A stretch of DNA of 64,000 nt from Unio delphinus (taxonomy: Eukaryota; Mollusca; Bivalvia; Unionida; Unionidae), in the NCBI GenBank assembly GCA_029339505.1, contig JAQISU010000118.1, forward strand, positions 7,593,001 to 7,657,000. Reading direction: 5' to 3'. Below the pieces are notes generated by a model that saw only the letters and a program-made list of their open reading frames with translations, searched no databases and was not told where the DNA came from. A program made the translations under genes and the position numbers. Below, in pieces: positions 46,563 to 56,700 of this stretch (position 1 is its first letter; every line of letters starts with the position of its first letter).

Positions 46563-46800
46563 GGGGCACCGAGTGGCCGAGTGGTCTAAAGCGCTGTTCG
46601 TTATGGACCACTGCCATCTCACCTCTGTCTGCGTGTGTTCGAGTCTAAGGTTTGGCAAATGTAGTTATGTGAGAAAGCTTGCCAGCAGCTTCTCGTGGGT
46701 CGGTGGTTCTTTCCGGGGTTTGTCCGGTTTCTTCCTCCACCATTAATACTGGCTGCCATGTATAGCCTATATTGTGCTGAAAAATGGCATTAAACCATAA
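46563..46800 (+). repeat. SINE family B, full copy
   Basis: Head GGCACCGAGTGGCCGAGTGG is clearly tRNA Ser/Leu-like (box A), followed by GTGTTCGAGTCTAAGG (box B), body TTCTCGTGGGTCGGTGGTTC, core TACTGGCTGCCATGTATAGC and an A-rich CAAACAAAC tail. Best copy in the window. Confidence 0.9.
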
Positions 46801-47499
46801 AAACAAAACAAACAAACAATTAAAAGTTAATTGACAACAACAGCAACTTACATCATCTTGCCCACAATTTATTGGATCCTGTTTAACATTCACATGAAAT
46901 TTGTTATGTGGATCCATCTTGAAGAGATTACCATGGCCACAGTAGGTTACCATTTTTCAGGCTTGAGCAACTTTCATATATTTTAAAATTCCACTGTTTC
47001 CAGTCATTATATTGTTGGCTACTGCATATATTCTTCTGTTGGTGAGAGGATTTGTGTTTATGTTAGTATTTTGTTAGTTCATATATTCTAGTCTTTGCAT
47101 ATATATTGTGGTCTACGAATGATACTTCACATATTTCCACCTGCAAAGTTCAAGCCATTAAGTCGGCAGCCAACTCATAACATTTGTACAAGCATACCAT
47201 AAAAATTTGTAGGGGTATGAAAAAAAGAGATCAGGATATGTTCTTAACAGTGAATATTGAGGAAGGTGAGAGAAAAGGAGGAAATTATTTGAATATAGGA
47301 GGGATTTAATGATGAAATAAATGTATGGCTTGGGAAATTTATATTTAATTGATATTTGTAGCTCACTAGGTATAGACATGAAGCACTTGTGGGATTGTAT
47401 TTTTTGCATCATCTGTTTTTGCTAAAAATCATAAACTACTTGGAGGATGATCATGAAACTTCCATTTTTTGTTCTGCCTCTACCACCCTGCTCCTAGTA
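46801..47499. other. Unique host DNA
   Basis: No gene seen. Short minus-strand frame at 47158-47412 has no recognisable content. Confidence 0.6.
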
Positions 47500-48640
47500 G
47501 ATAAAACAACCTGACTGAATCTCTCTTATCAGAGCAGTTTCCAAATCTTCTGGATTATGGAAATTCGATAGGTGGCAACTTAATTATTTTTGGAGATTTG
47601 AACTTTCACTTTGATTGTCCTGGAAACCCATACACGTAAAAGCTCCTCGATTTCATTCATGTTTTCAACCTTAAAGTCAGTTAACCAACCCACCCATAAA
47701 CTTGGTCACATTTTAAACTGGATTATTCTGCAATCCACCATTTTAACCCACAAACTTGCATCAGATCACTTCAGCACTATATGCCATCTCATCGTATCAA
47801 TCCCTAACCCTCCACCTTTATTTGCTACTAGAACCAAACTAATGCATGACATCCAAGAAAACCTAACAATTTTCTTATCTCCTACAGCAGAACAACTCGA
47901 TAACTGCCTACATTCATTGCTTGAAAAACATACCCCAGCCACCAAGTACAGAGTATCAGTTAAAAAGTCTTATCTGCAGTATAGCAGTGTTAGGGACCAG
48001 CTTTGCACTGCTATAAAACATCGCCGTATTTCAGAGGCTTATGCTTTCCACCAGACTACAGTACAAAGATTATGGAGAGTTCCAGCTGCAGAGAGCTCTT
48101 CCAGATAACTAACAAACTAATGTCAAGGAACAAAAGTACAGCACTTCCAACTACCTTCTCTCCAGTAGACCTTCCGGACCTATTTGTAAATTTCTTCCAT
48201 GACAAAGTAGAAACCATTAGAGATATGCTTGATAACACAATTTTAATTGACTTGTTGTCACCATACAGGTACAATACAGAATTTCGTTGACAACCATTAG
48301 GAGCATTTGAACTTGTCTCAATGGATTTAGTACGGAAAATAGTGATAGTGATGAAGATTACACCGAATTCATGTGATCCAATTCCAACATCAGTGCTGCT
48401 TGAGTACTTAGACCCAATATTGCCTCCACTAACTGATGTTATTAATATCTCTTATCAGGGGAATTTCCATCATTTTTCAAAACTGTCATCATAAAGTCTA
48501 TGCTGAAGAAACCAACACATGACCATAATGATATAAGAATTACTCGGTTTCTAATCTCCCATTCATATAAACAATCTTAGAAAAAGTTGTTCTAACCCAA
48601 CTTGTATCTCAATTGAATTCAGACAATCTTTTTAGGTGGC
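47500..48640 (+). mobile_element. CR1/L2-like LINE, endonuclease and RT start, decayed
   Basis: GGNLIIFGDLNFHFD (~47570) is the core of an APE-type endonuclease; LASDHFSTICHL (~47755) is its SDH box. The RT start is traceable at 48320-48610: SCDPIPTSVLLEYLDPILPP, LTDVINISYQG. Several stops and frame changes. The same LINE, or a close one, resumes at 50935. Confidence 0.75.
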
Positions 48641-50934
48641 GCTCTACAGTTTCGTACTTTGCATATGGTTAGAATTTTAAAGAAAAATAATTTTCTGGGA
48701 TTTCTTCACTGGTTATACTGGCATTATACGGTAATAAAGACTTTGTATATCTTAGGTGTTGGGAGAAGAACTTTCAATTCCCTTTATTTTGATGTATGAA
48801 TGATGGGTGTACTTTAGGTTCTAGAGTATACAGCTTGGGCTAACATGAGATGTGCTCATGTAAACAAACTGCTAGCTCCGCATGGTCATTTTCACTCCCT
48901 GGACTTCAGAGGTAAATTGTAGAAAAATGGTACGATAACTTTTTATACTTTTCAGATATTTTGTAATTTGTTCATTGCACTTTCAGAAGCTGCTATTGCC
49001 TACTTCAGCAAAATTCGTTTTCCTTAGTTTAATAACTGCTAAAGTTAGTGTACTTTTGATTAATTCTGGCTAATTTTTCAAGCACGTGGGAGCATCCATT
49101 TTGTTATACCATGCGCTTAGATCATTTACAATTTCCACAAGTGCAGTATCCAAAGAAATATCAGCCACATTACATCAAAGTAGCATTGAGATATGCCAAC
49201 ATTATCTCCATTGTGCATGTTACAAATGCAAACAACTTCACCTCACATACGTCACTATCTGAAAAGTACATATTAACCCCCATAAAGAGCATTCGGGTGT
49301 ATACCCATGGAGTTATATTTATTGCTGTTTGTATTAATATTGGCTCATTTAGTTTAAATTCACTGCAGTTTAGAACTTAAATGTCTTTACATTCCAAATT
49401 CTGCTTTAATTAAGCGGCTGCAGGTGGGCTTGAGAAGAGTTATGTCCCTTGCTATTGTACACAATACGACATAGACTAGTGGCAATTAGAAACCTCTGTG
49501 TGTCATTGTTTTTAAAAATGTTTCATTAATTTCACATTTCTCAAGGAAGATGCTATCAGTTCTTTTTTGAACTGGTAATAATTTGGATATTTTTCCCTGT
49601 TTTTTCATTGTCAAATTAAACTATTAAAAAAATTTATTTTCTTGGTATTAAATAATTTTGTATTGACATATAAAAAAAATTCTATTGTATCATATGGTCA
49701 TGGTTTATTAAGCTAAGTCAGAAATATTTCAAACTAAATTAACAGTTCAAGATGTAATGACATATAAAAGAGCTTCAACTCAACATACACAAGTCTGCAG
49801 CAAGTGTCACATTTGGACAGGCTCACATGAACAACATGGTCATGGAATAATTTATGTAACCTTTCATGGGAAAAGAAAGATTGCTTTGGCTCACCGACTA
49901 AGGTTCTATGTTGAAACTATGATAAATTCACTACCATATCAGTGTGACGTATCACATAGATGCCATACAAAAACATGATCATTTATCACTTGAACCAAAA
50001 AAGAGAAAATTTGGCTAGAAAATCATGTAAAGCTTATGGTGAATGCCAAGGCAATATGGGCTAGGGGGAGTGGTGTATACTGTGATAGTCAGGTACATTT
50101 AATAATTGTTACATGCATTCATTTAAAGGATTTAAAGTGTATGGATGTTCATTGGGTACAAAATTATTTATTGAATTAGCAAACATTGAATTTTGTACAA
50201 GTTTTCTGTTGCTTTTTTGTTTGCGTCTGATGTAGCATATGTACTTGTACTGAAGAATTGATTTCCTCTCCCTATCTTTTACTGTTCTCTGATCTCATTC
50301 TGCTATGAGCTGAAATACTGGATCAGACTGAGTAGAACAATTCCATGAGACTTGGTCAGTGGGAGTGTAAAGTTTCCTGTACCATACTCAGAGCTATGAG
50401 GGAATGAATGACATAATGCATCAAAATTTCTGCTCCATACTGATATTTTAGGTGCATAGGTAAAAATGATATTGTGCAAGCTCTCGCACTTATTTGTGTT
50501 TAGAAAGTGTGAAATTTTACTTAGCTTGACATCTAAGACAATATTTCTTAGTAAATATTCAAGCTTTTTAATATAAGAAAGATTTAAATGTTTCCCATAT
50601 GGCAGAAATTTTGAGTAATAGGATGCTAAATGGGCAAGTCAGTCACTCCAACTTTGGCCTTGTAGCAAGAAAGTGCCAACATCGCATTTAAATTTCCTTT
50701 GACTGGGCCTCACTTTCTATGTCCTTGGCACTTTTCTGGACAGGCAGCCTGTTCTTTTTCCTGCAGATTGCAGTTTGTACATTTAACTGTTAAAAAGGCA
50801 CACAGTCCTTGAGTTTTGCTTTTATACATCGGTGGATTATATCGCTTGCAATTTCCAGCTTAGTCATACATTATGCACAATGTTCCCAATATCCTAGTTA
50901 GTTTTGGTATGTTCATAATTACATTTCCATTGAT
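48641..50934. other. Insert splitting the LINE, with decayed HNH gene
   Basis: About 2.3 kb separates the two LINE parts. I find no clear terminal repeats or target duplication. The only recognisable content is the HNH remnant at 49757-50065. Confidence 0.5.
49757..50065 (+). pseudogene. Zinc-binding-loop HNH (His-Me finger) nuclease remnant
   Basis: The first frame reads CSKCHIWTGSHEQHGHGIIY, LAHRLRFYVE and CDVSHRCHTK. After a frameshift near 49975 it continues DHLSLEP, then in the third frame ENLARKSCKAYGECQGNMG. This order (C-x2-CHxW-x-G, AHR, VSHxCH, HLSLEP, C...C) fits proteins with the zinc-binding loop of I-PpoI-type His-Me finger endonucleases. At least two frameshifts make it a pseudogene. 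Which mobile element carried it is unclear. Confidence 0.6.
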
Positions 50935-51311
50935 GTTGACAACACGCTGCAACATGTGACCCAACAATTAAGTTTTCTTCATTTCTTTCGTCTCCAGCAT
51001 GTATTTGGCATTCAGAATATAGCCTTACTGTGGTTCAAGTCCTACTTAGTCAGTGTTGTGGTATTCCACAGGGGTCTGTTGTTGGACCTGTTCTCTTCAT
51101 TCTATACACTCAGCCACTCTCAAGTGTCATAGATCATCACAGAGTGTATCATCAATTGTACACTGATGACACCCAAGTATACAAATCTAGTCACCCAACT
51201 GAAGCTGATGCTACCATCCAAGGAGTAGAGAGGTGCATTTATGATGTGAAATCATGGATGACATGCAACAAGCTGCAGATGAATGATGATAAAACAGAGG
51301 CCATTCTGATC
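50935..51311 (+). mobile_element. CR1/L2-like LINE, RT core, cut by element 2
   Basis: Traces DVDNTLQHVTQQLSFLHFF, VFGIQNIALLWFKSYL, then CGIPQGSVVGPVLFILY, YTDDTQVYKS (catalytic YxDD) and WMTCNKLQMNDDKTEAILIS. It stops at the terminal repeat of Polinton element 2. A frameshift lies near 51035. The likely 6-base target site CTGATC is 51306-51311. Confidence 0.8.
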
Positions 51312-51621
51312 AGCAGCAGAGAGGGTGAATCCTACAACGTTTTTAGACAAAATTTGATTGAAATCCTAAAACGAGCCGTCTTATAATCTTATTTTAACCA
51401 AAAAAAAGGCGAACCCTACAACGTTTTCAGACAAAAAATTGATTGAAATCTCCCTACGAAATCATTTTAACTAAAAAAATGAAAACGATTTTTTAATTAA
51501 TTTTCGTCGCAACTTGTTGTCATCCACCCTCTCTGCTGCTTAGTGATTTCATCACTGGGTTAACAAAAAATAATAAATGATTTTAACCGAATGTTTGATC
51601 CAGTCCGATACGATATCGTGT
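51312..51621. repeat. Left terminal inverted repeat of element 2
   Basis: Outer 16-mer AGCAGCAGAGAGGGTG at 51312-51327, inverted inner copy at 51525-51540. It extends through the last codons of the ATPase gene (up to ATCGTGT at 51621). Between the 16-mers a ~85-base segment (CTACAACGTTTT, TTGATTGAAATC) is duplicated in tandem. Matches 9409-9709 inverted. Confidence 0.85.
51542..51556. promoter_or_regulatory. AGTGAT hairpin next to inner 16-mer
   Basis: AGTGATTTCATCACT is an inverted repeat with a 3-base loop, one base from the inner 16-mer. Element 3 has two copies; element 1 has none. It could be an integrase- or polymerase-binding site. Confidence 0.45.
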
Positions 51622-52242
51622 CCGAGGATCATGTAAATTTATTGTTGCGAATCCGTGCGGAGTCGACTGAGCATGACTAAAGAAATCTCTAAATTGATTG
51701 AAGTCCATATCAGAACACCATGTCTGCCATATATTTCTAAGAGTATGAGTATCAACTCCGTTGAATACAGAAAGAATATTGCAGTTATCTCTGATGACTT
51801 TTGGAACCTGAGTGTAGCGTTGAGTGACATATATCACGTCAGTGTTTTTGTGACGCCCACGGGAAAATATTCTAGCAGGATTCTTTTGTTTATCCAACAT
51901 TATATCGTCGTATACGACTAAATTGTTAATATCTCCATCAATATCATCAATACTCGGTGCTTCATCGATATCGGTTATAAAATCAATGGCGTTCTCACCC
52001 TTAATTTCTGATGCATTCTCGTTAAAATCCTTTAACACTTCATAACATCGTTGATCATCTACGCTAGGGGCAATTAAATACAACTTATCCCACTTCATCC
52101 ATCTCATTATTAAATTGAGCAACAATTGCGTTTTACCGGATCCAGATGGCCCGATTATAATCATCCGGATAGAGTTTGGTAGCGCTGCATGATGCTTAAT
52201 TGGTTCTCTTGTTTTAGTCGCTGAAAAATCAATTATATCCAT
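51583..52242 (-). CDS. Packaging ATPase (A32-like, FtsK/HerA type)
   Basis: The product has 219 residues. Walker A is GPSGSGKT at 31-38, Walker B is NLVVYDD at 107-113, and an Arg/Gln-rich motif VIYVTQRYTQ follows near 140. These are the marks of the A32-like genome-packaging ATPases of Polintons, adintoviruses and poxviruses, which pump DNA into the capsid. The Met at 52242 is preceded by TATAGAAAT; an in-frame Met at 52254 would add four residues. The last codons lie in the terminal repeat. Divergent from the zinc ribbon gene, with under 20 bases between. Confidence 0.88.
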   Translation of the reverse strand: MDIIDFSATKTREPIKHHAALPNSIRMIIIGPSGSGKTQLLLNLIMRWMKWDKLYLIAPSVDDQRCYEVLKDFNENASEIKGENAIDFITDIDEAPSIDDIDGDINNLVVYDDIMLDKQKNPARIFSRGRHKNTDVIYVTQRYTQVPKVIRDNCNILSVFNGVDTHTLRNIWQTWCSDMDFNQFRDFFSHAQSTPHGFATINLHDPRTRYRIGLDQTFG

Positions 52243-52259
52243 ATTTCTATACATAAATT

Positions 52260-52583
52260 ATGGATCTATATTGTGTGAAGTGTAAAACGCGTACTGGCAC
52301 AGATAATGTGACGACGGTTACAACTAAAAATAACCGATCAGCGCTTTCTGGTAAATGCGTGCAATGTGGTACAAAGAAATTTAGATTTGTGTCTATGAAA
52401 TCTGATTTTAAAAAAAACGAGGAGGTGATATCGCAGCCAAATTTGCAAAGCTCCCTGGAACCCCATGGGCAAAGTACCCCGGAGAAAAGCACCTTCCAAG
52501 ATATAGCTACTGTGGACCGGGAACCAGACTTGATATCAGACTCAATAATCAAAATCAACCCAACCCCGGTGAAGAACCAATAA
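52260..52583 (+). CDS. Zinc-ribbon protein (zero-frame product)
   Basis: The frame encodes 107 residues. It starts YCVKCKTRTGT and has CVQCGTKKFRF, a four-Cys zinc ribbon seen in Polinton/adintovirus proteins. After about 53 residues the frame crosses an A8 run (52410-52417) and then overlaps the PLA2 frame; the following ~54 residues look like shadow sequence (QPNLQSSLEPHG) and are probably not meaningful. In related elements a zinc ribbon of this sort precedes a PLA2 domain, so the two are best seen as one gene read through a -1 shift, or as a gene broken by a one-base deletion. Confidence 0.7.
   Translation: MDLYCVKCKTRTGTDNVTTVTTKNNRSALSGKCVQCGTKKFRFVSMKSDFKKNEEVISQPNLQSSLEPHGQSTPEKSTFQDIATVDREPDLISDSIIKINPTPVKNQ
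52412..52418 (+). promoter_or_regulatory. Possible -1 ribosomal frameshift site A AAA AAC
   Basis: In the zero frame of the zinc ribbon the bases read A AAA AAC, a classic -1 slippery heptamer. A -1 shift here enters the PLA2 frame, which opens directly at the site (an in-frame TAA lies just before) and has no Met before its active site. A downstream structure was not tested. Confidence 0.5.
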
Positions 52584-52777
52584 ACGCCATTGATAAGGCC
52601 TGTCACCTTCATGATGTTGCTTATAAAAGCAGCAATCTGCAACACAGGCATCTCGCAGATGTGAAATTAATTCATGCGTTAAATGCTATTCCTGATAAAT
52701 CCTTCAAAGAAAAATTGTCTTCATTTTTGATAAAATCGGCTATGAAAAGTAAATTGATGTTAGGTGCCGGTAATTAA
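52412..52777 (+). CDS. Parvovirus-type phospholipase A2 domain (-1 frame)
   Basis: The -1 frame encodes about 121 residues. The Ca-binding loop YCGPGTRLD is at 52508-52534 and the catalytic helix DKACHLHDVAY has the His-Asp pair at 52610-52615, as in the VP1-type PLA2 of parvoviruses and some adintoviruses. By family knowledge the enzyme opens endosomal membranes during entry. The N-terminal segment AKLPGTPWAKYPGEKHLP is the usual lead-in. No start codon precedes the active site in this frame, so expression needs a frameshift from the zinc ribbon, unless the gene is broken. The end abuts the integrase start (52782). Confidence 0.75.
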   Translation, partial: KKRGGDIAAKFAKLPGTPWAKYPGEKHLPRYSYCGPGTRLDIRLNNQNQPNPGEEPINAIDKACHLHDVAYKSSNLQHRHLADVKLIHALNAIPDKSFKEKLSSFLIKSAMKSKLMLGAGN

Positions 52778-52781
52778 TAAT

Positions 52782-53744
52782 ATGGAATCAATTTATTATT
52801 CTCCGAGGGGATACTGGAGGGGTAACGCTGCAATCAATAAACTCGCTAGAGCTGCAAAAGTGAAAAAAACCACTGCGGCTAATTGGTTATCCAAACAGGC
52901 ACTATGGCAAATTTATCTACCACCGCCTAAACAAATTCGATTCTCGCATTTTGATGTGACCGCTCCTAATGAAGTTCATCAGGCTGATATATTATTTCTG
53001 CCACATGATCGTGGTTACAAATACGCGCTAACCGTAGTTGATATTGCAAGTCGATACAAAGAAGCAGAACCGTTAAAAACAAAATCAGCCACTGAAGTCG
53101 CTTCTGCATTTGAAAGGATTTATCGACGAGGTCCTCTGCGTTGGCCAAATCTATTGCAGGTTGATCCTGGCAAGGAATTTCAGGGTGCAGTGTTATCTAC
53201 AATGAAACATCATAATGTCACCATACGACGAGGGCATACTGCGCTACATCGCGATCAGGCCATTGTAGAACGATTTAATCGGACGATTGCTGAGCGGTTA
53301 TTTGGATATCAATACGCAAAAGAATTCATTCAAGAAAAGCGATCCAGTGAATGGGTTAAAAGATTACCATCTGTGATTACTGCACTGAATAACGAGATTA
53401 CTAGAACAATCAACATGAAACCTATCAACGCGATTAAAAAGAAGTCAATACCCGTACAACCACAAAAAGATTTCCCTAGAAACGCTAGCGTTTCCCAACC
53501 AATTCTTGGTAGTAATGTCATTGTGAGGTACTTATACGAACCAGGAGAGCTTGAAGGGGGTAGAAAAAGGGCTACTGATCCTATTTGGAGCGTCACTACG
53601 CATAAGATATCTAGTATAACACGATCAACTGGTAGACCTCCAGTCTATAAACTGGATTCAACTGCCCCTCAGCGGGGTTTTACTCGACAACAACTACAAG
53701 TGATTCCCGAGGATACTCAATTGCCACCGCATGGTCTTAACTAG
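52782..53744 (+). CDS. RVE-type integrase (Polinton integrase)
   Basis: The product has 320 residues. The N-terminus IYYSPRGYWRG and WLSKQALWQIYLPPP is typical of Polinton integrases. The catalytic triad is Asp69 (HQADILFLPHD), Asp128 (LQVDPGKEF) and Glu163 (IVERFNRTIAERLFG), a D,D-35-E spacing. The C-terminal part (VRYLYEPGELEGGRKRATDP, IWSV) is chromodomain-like. It inserts the element and makes 6-base target duplications in this family. An in-frame Met at 52764 lies inside the end of the PLA2 frame; the Met at 52782, after AATTAATAAT, fits the family. The stop overlaps the stop of the polymerase gene on the other strand. Confidence 0.93.
   Translation: MESIYYSPRGYWRGNAAINKLARAAKVKKTTAANWLSKQALWQIYLPPPKQIRFSHFDVTAPNEVHQADILFLPHDRGYKYALTVVDIASRYKEAEPLKTKSATEVASAFERIYRRGPLRWPNLLQVDPGKEFQGAVLSTMKHHNVTIRRGHTALHRDQAIVERFNRTIAERLFGYQYAKEFIQEKRSSEWVKRLPSVITALNNEITRTINMKPINAIKKKSIPVQPQKDFPRNASVSQPILGSNVIVRYLYEPGELEGGRKRATDPIWSVTTHKISSITRSTGRPPVYKLDSTAPQRGFTRQQLQVIPEDTQLPPHGLN
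53479..53494. promoter_or_regulatory. 16-base palindrome GAAACGCTAGCGTTTC (copy 1)
   Basis: Perfect palindrome inside the integrase gene. The identical 16-mer recurs at 54914-54929 in the polymerase gene, and its core occurs before the membrane gene in element 1 (7528-7538). Confidence 0.4.
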
Positions 53745-56700
53745 CACCGTTGCGTCTATTGCACTCAAGACAAGTCAACATCACATTATTTCTGACATGA
53801 CCGAGATTGTTATTTTTTCTGTCTACGGTGAATTGGCGAGGATCCTTATCCGAATACTGCCAACGCATTATACAATTGCAACTCGCGCAGTGATTATTCT
53901 GTTGTTTCTTCAAAGTGATTATTAGTTCAGCATCAATATCAAATTCTCGTTGTTTTTTTTTGTCCTGTTGTTTGTAACCGGAGAGTTTTTTATTAATGAT
54001 GCTAACATCAATATCACTTATTGTTGTGTCATTATCATCGAAAACAACTCTTCGAAGTTGATTTATGTTTCGTACTCTGGATACTGCGAGATAGATTAAA
54101 TTCGACCATTCGATGTGATTATCCACCATCCAAACAATTGTATTCGATATAGTCAATCCCTGTGAAGAGTGTATTGTTGCTGCGTATCCTAGCGTCCACG
54201 GGGATTTATTAGCACGCAATGCATCTTCAACGACATTGATATCAACCAGCACAATATCATTTAATACCAGAATTTGTTTTTCATTCTGTCCTGGAATATC
54301 AACTTCAATATTCTGTTTTCGTGTATCCGATGGCCTATAACAAAGGGGTACTGGAAGCGTTGCAAATTTTTCTTTATGCAATTCAAATAACTTCATTTGA
54401 AGTGTGTCCCTGACTATTTTTCTACTTGCAATGATCAAATCGTTTGGTCTCCATGTTTCCCAGAAATCATTCATTGGAGTTTCTGAAATCACTTCACGCG
54501 CTATTTCGCATTGGATTCTATCCGGTTGTAATCTAATTAGCGCTTTGAACTCGCGTAATCGTTCATCAAGTGATCTATAATCAGTGGTGATTTCTTCATA
54601 GTAGTCTACAAAACCCTTTAGCCATTCATGTGGAGATGCACCGACAAATGGTGGTGGTTGGCCGTGATCACCGCACATGACGACTTTTGTGTTTTTGGTT
54701 AACAACCACTCAAGAAATGTTTTTAATACATCTAATGACACTGTGCATATTTCATCCCAAATTAAGATTTCAGGAATGAATTTATCACCCATACGCTCAG
54801 GAGTCCATTTGTCACCTTTCCATCGAAAAAAACTGTGATAAGTGCAAGCATTTACCCCTCGTTGTATCATCTCTCTGGCGAGTCTGTGAGTCGGTGTTAG
54901 CACAATCATGTTAGAAACGCTAGCGTTTCCACGACGAAATAATTCAATTGCACGAGTTGTCTTTCCTGACCCACCACAGCCGTTTAAATAAACTGTCTTG
55001 TATCTACAGATTGGATCAGATACCGGTGGTGCATTAGAAAATTCTGATTGAATTTCAATACGGTTACAACAAAGATATTTATCATCCATGGCAACGTCTG
55101 CGGATTCACAATACTCATGTAGCATCTCCTTTTTAAATCGCCAACGCCCCCAATTTTCTTCGGGATCTGTGAATTTAGCTACAGCTGATTTGTACTTATT
55201 GTGTATATACATCGAATCAGTGGCCACTCTAACCGCGGTATTAGGAAATCTATTTATCATCGAAAATAGATTAATAGAAGCATAGGCTAGCATTGAACTT
55301 CTCAAATGTGTGTACTGGGAATTATATCCATCACAGTAGGTAACAGCCGTACCTAATTTCTCACCATTGGATAGAAAAGCATCCTTACGGGATACAAGTT
55401 TTCCCTGTTTCATTAAATCCGCTACAATAAAATCGTATTCAGCGACATCTATGATCAACCGCGAAGAGTATTTTGCGTTATCGTATCGTCCACCCTGGGT
55501 AAATTTACCGATTATTCTTCTTCCGAGATATTTTGCTTGTTCTTTTTTAATTTCAAATAACTTCTTAGACCAATTTATGATTTCTTCTTCACTGAAATCT
55601 GGAAACTGTTTTCGTAGTTCGTTGATTATTCTATCTAGATCGGGTTGTGGTAGCCAAACTTCTTTCTGAGCTCGATAGCATATAATAGCCTCGGAAACAA
55701 TCAACGATATTAGCATACCACAATCAATCATATATCTCAATAGCACTATTGGCATCCAGTGTTTTTCAGATAGGTGTCTACCGAGCCAAACATAACTACA
55801 CGGATGTAACCCTGTAGCTAATTCAAATGATATCACACGAGCGAATCCGGTTAAATCAAAATCAGGCAATGGTCCATTAATCGCAACACGAGTCATTTCA
55901 TGCGTGGGGTGTCCAAATCGTTTGAAATACTCAGCGCATTCCCCATACCCGAGAAAACTTCCGGGATAACACGCGGCTATATCAATTGAAATCATACCAT
56001 CACGTGAGTATTTCGTATTCCACAGTCCTCTATGACCAAATTCGACGCAACTCAATTTAACATCCTCGAGAAAATCATTTCGTGTTGGACGCCATGAGTT
56101 TTTTTCTCTTGCGAAGTGAGCTACCACTGATGGAATAGTAAAACTATCCGTGAGTAGTTTTTCATGGGAATTCTCCGGTGAAAAATCACTAGCGATTTTT
56201 CTCATTCTGTTATCTAATTCTTCAACGCGATATAATTCACCATTTGGTTTTACAAATTGATCGAATTCTTCATCACTTCTAAGTAACCACACTGACACAG
56301 GATCATCCTTACACAACGCATGAATAGCATCGAATAATTTCTCTTCATAGAAAACATCCCCGACGAACTCCTTAGGGATATATTTCACGGTTCGTTCTCG
56401 TGGAAATATTGTTACCGCAGGTGTCCACGCGTGTTTGTTATGATCAATAATCTGTATTGGCGCTTCATTTTTGTTATATTTCGGTTCGTATAAAACCTCT
56501 CCGGTTATCGTCATAACGGTTATTGGAAATCTTAATGATGTTTCTAATTTAGCTATATCAGAAATCTTTGCACCATGCTGTTTCACTGTCAGTTCCCACT
56601 CGGTTATTTTCCTACGTCGCAGATCAGTTAGTTTATTTCCTCGGGATGCATTTGTGAAGTGTTCTATTATTCGTTCTGCTACACAATTAAGCCCTGACGA

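Noticed and set aside
46563..46660. tRNA Ser/Leu gene
   Set aside because: The tRNA-like sequence is the head of a SINE; the body and tail follow, and no proper acceptor stem was seen.
52584..52651. Minus-strand 134-residue frame across the zinc ribbon/PLA2 region (52247-52651)
   Set aside because: Antisense to two recognisable domains; no own evidence.
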